DNA of 64,000 bases from Helicobacter ganmani (GCF_003364315.1 NZ_NXLS01000007.1:1-64000); one strand, 5' to 3'. Positions 36,106-44,977 are shown, counted from the stretch's first letter. A program made the numbers and translations. The notes: a model not told the origin generated them from the sequence alone.

Positions 36106-39051
36106 ATGGAATTAAATAAGAATCTACAAAATGCACTAAATACCTACGCGGACAATATTGCCATAGAAGTAGAAAATCACTCTCTAACTTACACTGAACT
36201 TAAAAATCAAAGTCTAAGATTGCTTGCGTTTTTAAAAGCTGATAAAATGGGGGGGGGGGGCAAATATAGCTCTTTAATTGTCTTTGGCTCTCGTGAGCTA
36301 GAAGTTTATGTCAGTATTCTTGCTTGTGTGCTTGGGGCAATCACTTTTATCCCCTTAAATCCTAAATTTCCCAAAGAACGACAGAAAAATATTATAGAAC
36401 GCACAGATAATGCACCAATGATACTCTGTCCAAACTGCTTAGAATCTTTTAGAAAAATCGCCCATTCTTTGTCCAATCTACTGATTTTTAGTTTTGGCGA
36501 TACGCAATCCCTGCAAAAAGAATTTCCAAAACACCAATTCGTTGCGATTCCAAACTTGCAACAAGAAATAGACACAAACTACCAAGAATCTGAAATTCAG
36601 GATTCCTCCCCTGCCTATTTGCTTTTTACAAGTGGTAGCACAGGGATTCCAAAGGGCGTTTTAGTCTCACGCGCCAATCTCGCAAACTATTGCCAAAGAG
36701 TCCAATCTCTCTACCATTTCTCGCCAAAGGATAGAATCTCACAATTTTTTGATATAACTTTTGACTTAAGTATGCACGATATTTTCTGCACTCTTTTGTG
36801 TGGTGCGACATTAGTTGTGATTCCACACAAAAACCTTCTAAACCCGATTTCTTTCCTCACTTCCAAAAGGATTCATATTCTTTTTGCTGTGCCCTCACTC
36901 CTAGCCTATTTGCAAAAATTCAAAGCCCTAAAAGAAAACATTATTCCAAACCTTAAAGTTGCCCTTTTTTGCGGGGAAGCACTGCCGACTCCCCTTGCTC
37001 TAGATTTTGCTAAAGCCGCCCCCAATGCACTTTTGGATAATCTCTATGGTCCCACAGAAGCGACTATCAGCTTCACGCGATACCGCTGGATTGGCAAAGG
37101 TGGAATCGCAAAATGTGGAATCCCACAAACAACAAGTGAAATCTTGCCTTTAGGTCTTCCTTTTGCGGGGTTGTCAGTAAGTTTGCGCGACTCTCTTGGT
37201 CAAGAAATTTCACAAGGAGAAATGGGTGAAATTTGGCTTGGAGGCGACCAAATTGCCTTAGGATATTATAAGGATGCAAACAAAACAAAGGAAAAATTCA
37301 TCGTTGAAAATGGTATACGCTGGTATAAAACAGGAGATTTGGGTAGATTTGATACAGCTTTAAATGCCTATTGTTTCTGCGGGCGCATAGACGAACAAGT
37401 CAAGATTCAGGGATTCCGCGTAGAACTCTTAGAGATTGACAACGCATTGCGCGAAGCAAGTGGAGTGCAATCCCGCGCAATCCTGCTAGAAAAGGACAAC
37501 TTAAGCACACTCTATGGTGTTTGTGAAAACCACACGCTAAATTCTAAACAAATCTTAGAAAACTTGCGCGCCAAACTGCCTTTTTATATGCTACCAAGCA
37601 AGATTCTTGTATTAGATAAATTTCCATTGAATGCCAATGGCAAGGTAGATAGAGGGGCTATCAAACAATGGGTAATCCAAACCATAGAATCGCAAAACCC
37701 CACAAAAGAAACCAAGCTCCACCAAACCCACGATAAAGGCAAAATAGATTTCTTAAGCTATGGCGAGGAAATGCTAAATCTCACCAAAAGGTTGTTTAAG
37801 ATTCCGCGCTCTCTTAGCGGTAATGGAAACAGAGAGACTTTGAAAATCTTGCAAGAATCTTTAGAAAATCTTAAAATCTATGAAGTATCAAGCGGAACAA
37901 AGGCATTTGATTGGGAAATTCCAAAGGAATGGAATGTGAAAGACGCATATATTTTAACGCCAAGTGGTGAGAAAATCTGCGACTTCAAGGAAAATAATTT
38001 GCATTTAATAGGGTATTCTATTCCTTGTAAATGCGCCCTTACCTTTAGAGAATTGGAATCGCATTTGTATGTTTTAGAAAACCAACCCAATGCGATTCCC
38101 TATATCACTAGCTATTATAAAGAGCGGTGGGGATTTTGCCTTAAGTTTTCGGACTTTTGCGCCCTTAAAGAAAAATACAAGGATTCGCCACAGAAGTTTC
38201 AAATCCATATTGATAGTAGTTTGGAGAATGGAAGCTTAAGCTATGCCGAACTTTACATTCAAGGTAAAAGCAGACAAGAAATCGTCTTTAGCACCTATAT
38301 TTGCCACCCACAAATGGTAAATAACGAACTAAGCGGAATCTCTCTTGCTTGCGCACTTGGCAAACTCTTGAGCCAAAGAGAAAATCCCTACTCACTCCGC
38401 ATTTTGTTTCTACCTGAAACCATCGGAAGCATTTATTATCTAAGCCGTCATTTAGGGCATTTAAGAGAGTTTTGTATCGCAGGATTCGTGCTAACTTGTA
38501 TAGGGGATTGCAGGAATTACTCTGTGCTGCACTCTAGGGAGGGCAACAATCTAGCTGATAGGGCGGCAAAGCACATTTTAACACATTATTATAAGGGCTT
38601 TAAGGAATACAGCTATTTAGATAGAGGAAGTGATGAGAGACAATATTGTGCGCCCAATGTGGATTTGCCCTTTTGCACCCTAATGCGCACAAAGTTTGGT
38701 GCATATCCTGAATATCACACTTCCTTAGATGATTTAAGTCTTGTAAGTGCGCAGAGTTTTGCGGATAGTTTGCAGTATGTATGGAGAATCTTGCGCAGTT
38801 TAGAACTCAATGGAATCTACCAAAACACCATTCTTTGCGAACCACAACTAGGTAAAAGAGGCTTATACCCGACACTTAGCACCAAAGATTCCATTAATCA
38901 AATCAAAGATATGCGCAATATTTTAATGTATTGCGATGGCAAAAAGGACTTGCTAGAAATCGCTGAAATTTGCGACATTGACTTGCTTGTAATGCAAGAA
39001 TGGGTAGAAAAATTCTTAAACGCAAAATTACTTATAAGGGTAGAACAATGA
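36106..39051 (+). CDS. Phase-variable adenylation domain fused to a Cj1295-like DUF4910 domain
   Basis: 981 aa in three parts. Residues 1 to about 520 are an NRPS-type adenylation domain: LLFTSGSTGIPKG at about 171, YGPTEATISF at 314, WYKTGDLGR at 405, GRIDEQVKIQGFRVE at 426, and the catalytic Lys in NANGKVDRG at 510. Residues about 545-900 match DUF2172/DUF4910, an aminopeptidase-like fold: CHPQMVNNELSG at 733, ETIGSIYYL, LDRGSDERQYCAP at 838, PEYHTSLDD at 867. The last 55 residues resemble a winged helix. The DUF part corresponds to Cj1295, a poly-G gene of the C. jejuni flagellin-glycan locus. There is no carrier domain; a separate one is encoded at 40003. A G12 tract at codons 48-52 is in frame here (ON). 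Substrate unknown. Confidence 0.85.
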   Translation: MELNKNLQNALNTYADNIAIEVENHSLTYTELKNQSLRLLAFLKADKMGGGGKYSSLIVFGSRELEVYVSILACVLGAITFIPLNPKFPKERQKNIIERTDNAPMILCPNCLESFRKIAHSLSNLLIFSFGDTQSLQKEFPKHQFVAIPNLQQEIDTNYQESEIQDSSPAYLLFTSGSTGIPKGVLVSRANLANYCQRVQSLYHFSPKDRISQFFDITFDLSMHDIFCTLLCGATLVVIPHKNLLNPISFLTSKRIHILFAVPSLLAYLQKFKALKENIIPNLKVALFCGEALPTPLALDFAKAAPNALLDNLYGPTEATISFTRYRWIGKGGIAKCGIPQTTSEILPLGLPFAGLSVSLRDSLGQEISQGEMGEIWLGGDQIALGYYKDANKTKEKFIVENGIRWYKTGDLGRFDTALNAYCFCGRIDEQVKIQGFRVELLEIDNALREASGVQSRAILLEKDNLSTLYGVCENHTLNSKQILENLRAKLPFYMLPSKILVLDKFPLNANGKVDRGAIKQWVIQTIESQNPTKETKLHQTHDKGKIDFLSYGEEMLNLTKRLFKIPRSLSGNGNRETLKILQESLENLKIYEVSSGTKAFDWEIPKEWNVKDAYILTPSGEKICDFKENNLHLIGYSIPCKCALTFRELESHLYVLENQPNAIPYITSYYKERWGFCLKFSDFCALKEKYKDSPQKFQIHIDSSLENGSLSYAELYIQGKSRQEIVFSTYICHPQMVNNELSGISLACALGKLLSQRENPYSLRILFLPETIGSIYYLSRHLGHLREFCIAGFVLTCIGDCRNYSVLHSREGNNLADRAAKHILTHYYKGFKEYSYLDRGSDERQYCAPNVDLPFCTLMRTKFGAYPEYHTSLDDLSLVSAQSFADSLQYVWRILRSLELNGIYQNTILCEPQLGKRGLYPTLSTKDSINQIKDMRNILMYCDGKKDLLEIAEICDIDLLVMQEWVEKFLNAKLLIRVEQ
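36249..36260. repeat. Poly-G12 contingency tract inside the adenylation gene
   Basis: Twelve G within codons 48-52 (Met-Gly-Gly-Gly-Gly). Gain or loss of one G would close the 981-aa frame, so this is a classic slipped-strand on/off switch. Confidence 0.9.
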
Positions 39052-39122
39052 TAGAACAAAAAATTTTAGAGTTTTTGCAAGAGAAAGGAATCGCATTTGA
39101 TAGCGAAATGCAGAGCAAATAA
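39048..39122 (+). other. 24-codon ORF coupled to the adenylation gene (possible carrier-protein remnant)
   Basis: ATGA overlap with the preceding stop, then MIEQKILEFLQEKGIAFDSE and a stop. The sequence resembles the first helix of acyl carrier proteins, so it may be the front of a deleted carrier gene; it could also be a leader ORF for the next gene. It is followed by GGGGGAGGGGG at 39125-39135. Confidence 0.3.
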
Positions 39123-39129
39123 TTGGGGG

Positions 39130-39182
39130 AGGGGGCAAAAAGCCATAAGATTCTTTGCAACCCCCTATATTGAAAGGGTTGC
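39130..39182 (+). promoter_or_regulatory. Alternative hairpins covering the formyltransferase ribosome site
   Basis: GCAACCC (39157-39163) pairs perfectly with GGGTTGC (39176-39182), enclosing half of the AAAGGG ribosome site at 39173-39178. CCCCCT (39161-39166) can instead pair with AGGGGG (39130-39135), freeing the site. The two stems are mutually exclusive. Regulatory use is inferred. Confidence 0.3.
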
Positions 39183-39185
39183 AGC

Positions 39186-40010
39186 GTGAGAAAGTCTGTA
39201 TTTGAGTCCATTTTAATTCTAGGCACAGGCACTCTTGCCTTGAACATCACAAAAATGCTTTTTGGGCTCTTTGGCACAGATTCTCGCCCAAAACTCCTTT
39301 GCGCTTCTTATTTGGAATCACCTTTTTCACTCTTTAGCACTTGGTGCAAAACTTCAAAAATCCCTTACATCAACTTCAAGAACAAAATAGCTTTAAGCGA
39401 ATATTTAAGTGGATTTGAATCCTCTATGCTCCTGATTAGCGCGCACAATTACTATATTTTCCCCTCCAATCTTTTGCAAAAACCATTTTTAAAAATTATC
39501 AATTATCACAACTCTTTGCTTCCCAATCATCGTGGTTTAAATGCGCAAATGTGGAGTATTTTTGACCAAGACTCTACAAGTGGAATCACTTGGCATCTTG
39601 TATCAAGCGGGATTGATTGCGGAGACATTATCATTCAAAAATCTATTCCGCTAGATTCTACTTACACTTATTTAAAACTCACGCAAGAGCAACTCCAATT
39701 AGCCTTTCTTGCCTTTAGAGAAATTTGCGATTCTCTTTTGTCTTGGAATCTCCCTTTAAAAACACAAGAAAAAATCGGTGATTTCGTATTGCACAAGGCA
39801 AGAGATTTACCAAATAATGGAATCTTGGATTTACATTGGGATTTTGAGAAAAAAAGTGCATTCTTGCGCAGTATGGATTGCGGCAAAAGCCACCTTTTGC
39901 CCAAACCAAAGATAATTTTAGAGGGCAAAAAATATGTGATTTTAGACTACACCCCAAATCCCAAAAATGCACTTGGATTTGATTTTACTCTAGGAGAAAA
40001 AAATGAATGA
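39186..40010 (+). CDS. Formyltransferase-like protein (sugar N-formyltransferase type)
   Basis: 274 aa from GTG 39186. Residues about 1-200 have the formyltransferase fold: INYHNSLLPNHRGLNAQMW at 104-122 with the Asn and His of the catalytic triad, and SGIDCGDIIIQ at 140 with the Asp. The C-terminal part (KPKIILEGKKYVILDY) resembles the extra domain of sugar-nucleotide N-formyltransferases rather than tRNA-Met formyltransferase. It would transfer formyl from N10-formyltetrahydrofolate to an amino group. Overlaps the carrier gene by 8 bases, so it belongs to the cassette. A glycan amino sugar as acceptor is inferred. Confidence 0.78.
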   Translation: MRKSVFESILILGTGTLALNITKMLFGLFGTDSRPKLLCASYLESPFSLFSTWCKTSKIPYINFKNKIALSEYLSGFESSMLLISAHNYYIFPSNLLQKPFLKIINYHNSLLPNHRGLNAQMWSIFDQDSTSGITWHLVSSGIDCGDIIIQKSIPLDSTYTYLKLTQEQLQLAFLAFREICDSLLSWNLPLKTQEKIGDFVLHKARDLPNNGILDLHWDFEKKSAFLRSMDCGKSHLLPKPKIILEGKKYVILDYTPNPKNALGFDFTLGEKNE

Positions 40011-40230
40011 TTTAGAAGTAATTTTACAAGAAATTGTCGCAGAAATAGACTTAAGCAGTCCAGATTTTATTGGCGATGGATTTTTAGATTCCTTTGCACT
40101 AATGTCATTAATTGGGGCTTTGGAACAATCTTATCATATATCAATTTTTGATGAGGAAGTGGAAATACAAGATTATAGGAGCTTAGAATCTATCAAGAAT
40201 CTTTTGAGAAAAAAAGGAGTAAAAATCTAA
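40003..40230 (+). CDS. Acyl/peptidyl carrier protein
   Basis: 75 aa four-helix carrier. GDGFLDSFALMSLIGALEQ contains the Asp-Ser phosphopantetheine site (Ser30), with Phe in place of the usual Leu. It is distinct from the fatty-acid ACP in sequence and location. Lying between the formyltransferase and the AAC(3)-type gene with overlaps on both sides, it is the likely acceptor for the residue activated by the adenylation protein, as in the Cj1307/Cj1308 or Dlt-type pairs. Confidence 0.85.
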   Translation: MNDLEVILQEIVAEIDLSSPDFIGDGFLDSFALMSLIGALEQSYHISIFDEEVEIQDYRSLESIKNLLRKKGVKI

Positions 40231-41000
40231 TGGATTTTATAAAATTCAAAGACAAAATCTACACAACACAAGATTTAAAAGAGATTTTACAAGAGCTTGA
40301 AATCACGCAAGGAGACACTCTTTTGGTGCATACAGAATCCTTTCGGTTTGGGATTCCATTACTCCCAAAAGCAATTTTTAATCAGACATTGTGTCAGACT
40401 TTGATAGAATCTTGCGGTAAAAGGGGCAATGTTATCCTTCCAACTTTCACTTATAGCTTCTGTCAAAACGAACCTTTTGACCTCCTGCACTCTAAGTCAA
40501 AGGTGGGAAATCTCGGGGATTCCTTATTGCAACTTGGGGGCAAACGCACCTCTTGTCCTATTTTTTCTTGCGCAGTTTTTGGAGATTTAAAAGAAAAATT
40601 GCGCGACTGCAAGGAAGTTTTGGGCAAAGAGAGTATTTTTGATAAATTATTAACGCAAAACGGCAAAATTTTAACATTTGGTAATCAATATGTCGGCTAT
40701 ACATTCATACACTATTTAGAATCTCTCGCCAATGTCCCCTATCGTTTTGATAAAACTTTCAGTGGAATTTTCATTGATGAAAAAGGTGAAAAAATGCACA
40801 GAAGCGTCATTTATAGAGTGAGACATTTGGGCAGAAAAAGTGAGCTAGATTACAAAAAAATAGCACATTTTTTACTAGATTTGGAAATCTTAAAAGTCTT
40901 AAAATTTGGCGGGGGCGAGATTGGAATTATGGAATCCCAAAAAGTCGCGAAGGCGGTTTTGGAAGTTTTAGCAAAAGATTGCGAATATTTTTTGGCTTAA
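40230..41000 (+). CDS. AAC(3)-family N-acetyltransferase-like protein
   Basis: 256 aa: GDTLLVHTESFRFGIPLL near the N-terminus, GNVILPTFTYSFC at about 71-83 and VGNLGDSLLQL follow the AAC(3)/YokD fold. Despite the family name, members in flagellar-glycan loci (C. jejuni Cj1298-type) act in sugar modification, not antibiotic resistance. Here it is last in the cassette and may move an acyl group onto a sugar. The start overlaps the carrier stop (TAATGG). Confidence 0.82.
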   Translation: MDFIKFKDKIYTTQDLKEILQELEITQGDTLLVHTESFRFGIPLLPKAIFNQTLCQTLIESCGKRGNVILPTFTYSFCQNEPFDLLHSKSKVGNLGDSLLQLGGKRTSCPIFSCAVFGDLKEKLRDCKEVLGKESIFDKLLTQNGKILTFGNQYVGYTFIHYLESLANVPYRFDKTFSGIFIDEKGEKMHRSVIYRVRHLGRKSELDYKKIAHFLLDLEILKVLKFGGGEIGIMESQKVAKAVLEVLAKDCEYFLA

Positions 41001-41001
41001 A

Positions 41002-41364
41002 CTACTCCCCACCTAAAATACTTCCTTGTATGCTTCTTTGCAATTCTTGCGCTTTTTTGATTAACTCTTGTTGTTCTTTTTGTGCGTCATTTTCTTGTTT
41101 GGATTCTGTGGCTTTGGAATCCCTTTGTGCAGTTTTTTGAGCTTTTGAAGCGGGTTTAGAATGGATAGAATCCTGCACGCCCATTTTGACAAAAGTATCC
41201 TCATAATTCTTACCGCCCTTTTTTATCCGAATATACACCTGCCCGCTTGCTTGGTCGTATAAATAAGTGTCGTCCATATCGCTAAACATTACCCAAGGTT
41301 GCGCATTTAAAATTCCATAACAAAGCATTAACACAATCCATAATCTAGCAAAACCTTTCAACAT
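41002..41364 (-). CDS. Exported hypothetical protein with a Gln/Lys-rich helical tail
   Basis: 120 aa from ATG 41364, preferred because AAAGGGG lies just upstream; an upstream GTG at 41388 is possible. A signal peptide (cleavage after LNA) is followed by PWVMFSDMDDTYLYDQASGQ and a Lys/Gln/Glu helix (about 75-115). Convergent with the acetyltransferase gene, one base apart. Unrecognised. Confidence 0.6.
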   Translation of the reverse strand: MLKGFARLWIVLMLCYGILNAQPWVMFSDMDDTYLYDQASGQVYIRIKKGGKNYEDTFVKMGVQDSIHSKPASKAQKTAQRDSKATESKQENDAQKEQQELIKKAQELQRSIQGSILGGE

Positions 41365-41455
41365 AAAACCCCTTTTAGCTTTTTTCACTATAATTTCGCA
41401 ATTTTATCAGATTTTACAAGCAAATAACGAAATGGCAAAACAATTAAGGAGCAAA

Positions 41456-42442
41456 ATGGATTTAATCAAAGTGCAGAATCTTTCCAAAAGTTATGGTAAT
41501 TTAGAGGTATTAAAAAACATTAATTTAAGGATTAAAAAGGGTTCAATCTTCGGGCTCGTCGGACATAGCGGAGCAGGAAAAAGCACTTTGCTCCGCACCT
41601 TTAATGGATTAGAATCCATTAATTCTGGCAAAATAGAAATTGATAACTTGGATATTTCTAAACTCACAACCAAAGAATTGCGTGCATTTAGACAAAAAGT
41701 TGGAATGATTTTTCAGCACTTCTCCTTGCTTAGTCGCAAAAATGTTTATGAGAATGTCCTCTTGCCTTTACAATGCGCAAAAGCTACAATCAACGAGGCA
41801 AAGATTAAGAATCTCTTAGAATTGGTTGGTTTGCAAGATAAGGCAAAATCCTATCCAAACGAGCTTAGCGGAGGACAAAAGCAACGCGTTGCGATTGCAA
41901 GGGCATTAGTGATGAATCCTATGTTGCTTCTAAGCGATGAAGCTACAAGCGCACTAGACCCAAGTATCACGGGTGCTATTTTAGACTTACTTGCGCAAAT
42001 CAATCAAGAACTAGGCGTAACGATTGTGCTTGTAACGCACGAAATGGAAGTCGTCAAACGACTTTGTAGTGAGGCTGCCTTTATGGAAGCCGGAGTGGTG
42101 CTAAAAAGTGGAAAAATTGAGGATTTATTCCTTTCGCCTGACTCAAAAATGCGTGAATTTTTGGGAGAAAATGAGATTCTACCCGATGAGGGGTTAAACA
42201 TTCGCATTTATTTTCCTAAAAACTTGGCACAAAATCCAATTATCACACAAATGGCGCGAGAATTACAAATGAACTTTAATATCGTATGGGGCAATTTAGA
42301 ATCCTTTAATGGAATCGCACTAGGAATTTTGGTGATTAATATTGATAAAAATGCCAAAGAAAAAGTCTGCAATTATCTGAATGCACGAGGCGCGCAATGG
42401 GAAATCATAGAATCCAATCCACAAGGAGAACCAAATGGATAG
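41456..42442 (+). CDS. metN: Methionine ABC transporter ATP-binding protein
   Basis: 328 aa from ATG 41456 (AAGGAG 4 bases upstream). Walker A GHSGAGKST, signature LSGGQKQRVAIARAL, Walker B LLLSDEATSALD and a C-terminal NIL domain (about 245-328) that senses methionine. First gene of metNIQ; overlaps metI by 8 bases. Confidence 0.92.
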   Translation: MDLIKVQNLSKSYGNLEVLKNINLRIKKGSIFGLVGHSGAGKSTLLRTFNGLESINSGKIEIDNLDISKLTTKELRAFRQKVGMIFQHFSLLSRKNVYENVLLPLQCAKATINEAKIKNLLELVGLQDKAKSYPNELSGGQKQRVAIARALVMNPMLLLSDEATSALDPSITGAILDLLAQINQELGVTIVLVTHEMEVVKRLCSEAAFMEAGVVLKSGKIEDLFLSPDSKMREFLGENEILPDEGLNIRIYFPKNLAQNPIITQMARELQMNFNIVWGNLESFNGIALGILVINIDKNAKEKVCNYLNARGAQWEIIESNPQGEPNG

Positions 42443-43085
42443 CAAAACCATTTCTTTGCTTTTAGAAGCGACTTTAGACACGCTTTATATGAGCATACTC
42501 GCAACAAGCATTGCAACACTTTTGGCGATTGTGCCTAGCATTTTGCTTACCCTTTGCGCCCCTAATGGTTTAAGCCCTAATGCGTTTATTTTCCGCACAC
42601 TTGATAGCATTACAAATACCTTGCGTTCCTTTCCTTTTCTTATTTTAATGGTTGTCTTATTTCCCTTAACACAATTTATCGTAGGCAAAAGCATCGGTGC
42701 GAGCGCAGCAATCGTGCCACTTAGCATTGGTGCAGCACCCTTTATCGTGCGTATCATAGAAAATGCACTCAAAGAAGTGGATAAAGGAGTGATTGAAGCT
42801 GCTCTTAGCTTTGGCGCAAGTAATTTACAAATTATCTTTCGGATTATGTTTGTAGAAGCCTTGCCAAGCATTGTCTCTGGAATCACACTTGCTCTTATCC
42901 TAGTTGTTGGATTTAGCGCGATGGCTGGAGCTGTGGGTGGAGGTGGATTAGGCGATATTGCAATTAAATATGGATATTATAGATTCCAAAGCGATATTAT
43001 GTTATACACTGTTTTGATTTTAATTTTTCTAGTGCAGATAATTCAAAGTTTTGGGGATTTTCTGTATAAAAAATTAAAACATTAA
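42435..43085 (+). CDS. metI: Methionine ABC transporter permease
   Basis: 216 aa with five membrane segments and the BPD coupling motif EAALSFGASNLQIIFRIMFVEALPS (quoted in part: EAALSFGASNLQIIFRI). GFSAMAGAVGGGGLGDIAIKYGY is the MetI-type segment. Overlaps metN and is followed by metQ after 19 bases. Confidence 0.92.
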   Translation: MDSKTISLLLEATLDTLYMSILATSIATLLAIVPSILLTLCAPNGLSPNAFIFRTLDSITNTLRSFPFLILMVVLFPLTQFIVGKSIGASAAIVPLSIGAAPFIVRIIENALKEVDKGVIEAALSFGASNLQIIFRIMFVEALPSIVSGITLALILVVGFSAMAGAVGGGGLGDIAIKYGYYRFQSDIMLYTVLILIFLVQIIQSFGDFLYKKLKH

Positions 43086-43104
43086 ATTTTTACAAAGGAC
43101 AACA

Positions 43105-43944
43105 ATGCTTAAAAAAGTAATTTTCAACAAACTAACACTCGGCACAATAGCTCTTGCAGTGATTTTTAGTGGCTGCGATTCCAAAGTAGAATCACAAAAC
43201 AATGCACAGAAAACAGAAAAGACGGAAATGGAAAAACTAATTGTCGGCGCAACTCCCGAACCACACGCAGTAATGCTAGAAAAAGTCAAGGAAACTTTGG
43301 CAAAAGAGGGAATTACTTTAGAAATCAAAGAATTTACCGATTATGTAACACCAAACAAATCTTTAGACGATGGCTCATTAAACGCAAACTTTTTCCAACA
43401 TAAGCCTTATTTGGATTCTTTTAACAAAGAACACAAAACAAATCTCGTCAGTGTCGCGGGAATCCATCTAGAGCCAATGGGTGTTTATTCTAAAAAAATC
43501 AAAAACTTGGACGAGCTAAAAGAAGGCGATATGATTTCCTTGCCAAACGATCCAAGCAATGGAGCGCGTGCGCTTAGAATATTGGAAGCAAATGGACTTA
43601 TCAAACTTCAAGAGAACGTAGAACTTCCAAGCGTGCAAAACATAATAGAAAATCCTAAAAACTTGAAATTTAAAGAAATGGACGCACCACAACTTGCGCG
43701 CGCACTTGGAGATGTCAGCGCATCAGTCATTAATACCAACTTCGCTTTACTTGCTGGATTAAACCCGCTTAATGATGCAATTGCACTTGAGAGCAAAGAT
43801 TCACCTTATGTGAATATTATAGTAGTAAAAGGCGGCAATGAAAAAGACGCACGCATACAAAAGCTTATCCATTCTCTCCAAAGCGAAGAGATGAGACAAT
43901 TTATCCTAGACCAATACAAAGGCGCAATTCTTCCTAGTTTCTAG
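43105..43944 (+). CDS. metQ: Methionine-binding lipoprotein MetQ
   Basis: 279 aa NlpA/MetQ protein with lipobox VIFSGC (Cys about residue 24), VGATPEPHAVMLEKVK, DGSLNANFFQHKPYLDSF and SLPNDPSNGARALRIL, all family blocks. Periplasmic substrate-binding part of MetNIQ. Confidence 0.93.
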   Translation: MLKKVIFNKLTLGTIALAVIFSGCDSKVESQNNAQKTEKTEMEKLIVGATPEPHAVMLEKVKETLAKEGITLEIKEFTDYVTPNKSLDDGSLNANFFQHKPYLDSFNKEHKTNLVSVAGIHLEPMGVYSKKIKNLDELKEGDMISLPNDPSNGARALRILEANGLIKLQENVELPSVQNIIENPKNLKFKEMDAPQLARALGDVSASVINTNFALLAGLNPLNDAIALESKDSPYVNIIVVKGGNEKDARIQKLIHSLQSEEMRQFILDQYKGAILPSF

Positions 43945-43982
43945 TTTTTCTTGCAATAATTATAAGGCTTTGATAAAACTCA

Positions 43983-44023
43983 CGATAATCTAAATAAAGA
44001 GATTCTCTCTTTATGGATTATCG
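43983..44023. terminator. Long hairpin after metQ, possibly bidirectional
   Basis: CGATAATC ... AAATAAAGAGA and its complement form a stem of nearly 20 bp with a 2-base loop, between the convergent metQ and PepSY-like genes. There is no strong T run, so its role as a terminator is likely rather than certain. Confidence 0.5.
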
Positions 44024-44100
44024 CAATTCCTTATGGAATCTTGAAATAGAGGAAATTAAAGGGATTTTAATTCCTCGCAAGGACGCAAGGAAAGCACAGC

Positions 44101-44526
44101 CTAATATTTTTCGCTTAGCACTTTCCCTTCTTTATCCATAATTAATTCTTTATGGTTATCTAATTTGACTTCATAGCCATTGTAGCTTTTAGAAATTTCC
44201 ATAATTTTTGCAGTGGCATATTTTGCTTTAATACCATTAAGCACACCTTGAGGAATAAAGCCTGTATTACTAATGGGGGCATAAGATTTAACTTCTCTCC
44301 AATCTCCGTCTTTTGCAAACTCTACTTTAGAATCATTGAGAAATTTCACTTGGTAATCATTAAAGCTTTTTTCTACTAAGCCCACTTTTTCATTCGCAAA
44401 ATAAGTTTGAATGAATTTTTGTGAATTTTGTGGTAACTCATTTTGTTGAATCACTACATCAGCAGCCAAAAGAGCATTTGCCCCAACCAACACACTAAAA
44501 GCACACGCTAAACCAAACTTTTTCAT
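44101..44526 (-). CDS. PepSY-like periplasmic protein
   Basis: 141 aa with a signal peptide (cleavage after LLA, residue about 21) and two tandem repeats of about 55 aa, each with a helix followed by YxVKL(D/N)xxxxxxF/LxxxG strands (NDYQVKFLNDSKVEF; YNGYEVKLDNHKELIM). This is the PepSY-like (DUF2874) fold found in secreted proteins of gut and oral bacteria. Role unknown. Monocistronic. Confidence 0.75.
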   Translation of the reverse strand: MKKFGLACAFSVLVGANALLAADVVIQQNELPQNSQKFIQTYFANEKVGLVEKSFNDYQVKFLNDSKVEFAKDGDWREVKSYAPISNTGFIPQGVLNGIKAKYATAKIMEISKSYNGYEVKLDNHKELIMDKEGKVLSEKY

Positions 44527-44626
44527 AAATAACTCCTTTAAATAAAATTGTAAGTCAAATTATAAAAGGGGTTTATGAAGTTTTTTTTAATAGTTTGTCA
44601 ATTTTTTGTCAAGATTTGAGAGTTTT

Positions 44627-44887
44627 TTATTTATGGTTTTTAGGGCATTCTATCTCCGACTTTATTGCATTTTTATTTTGAATGAGCTGTTCTAATTCGC
44701 AGCAATTTTCTTTTAAACTATCAATCATACTTTCAGCCTTTAAGCCAATCATCAAAAGCTCACAGACTTTTGGGCGATCTTTTTTCCATTTTCTCAAAGT
44801 CTTCACATTAATACCCAGTCTTCCTGCGAGATCGCGTTGTGTCATTTTAAAATCTCTTAAATTTTGCAAAAATCTAGTGTTTTTCAC
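44627..44887 (-). CDS. Small helix-turn-helix protein
   Basis: FKMTQRDLAGRLGINVKTLRKWKKDRP is a clear HTH (quoted in part: TQRDLAGRLGINVKTLRKWK). I place the start at GTG 44887 so that helix 1 (RFLQNLRDF) is included; ATG 44845 would give only 72 aa. The C-terminal half is a Cys/Glu-rich helix. It follows priA on the same strand. Likely a DNA-binding protein; the function is unknown. Confidence 0.55.
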   Translation of the reverse strand: MKNTRFLQNLRDFKMTQRDLAGRLGINVKTLRKWKKDRPKVCELLMIGLKAESMIDSLKENCCELEQLIQNKNAIKSEIECPKNHK

Positions 44888-44977
44888 TTTAAAACGCAAC
44901 AAGGTAAATTTAGAACTTTTTAATAATAAAAAAGGTAAAAATAGGATTAATACTTTATTGAGGTGCAAAGTTTTCTC

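Noticed and set aside
40230-41000. AAC(3)-type protein as an aminoglycoside-resistance gene
   Set aside because: Its overlap with a carrier gene and the formyltransferase and its resemblance to flagellin-glycan AAC(3)-like proteins favour sugar modification.
41389-41455. SAM or other riboswitch in front of metNIQ
   Set aside because: The leader is under 70 bases and shows no stable multi-stem structure or terminator.
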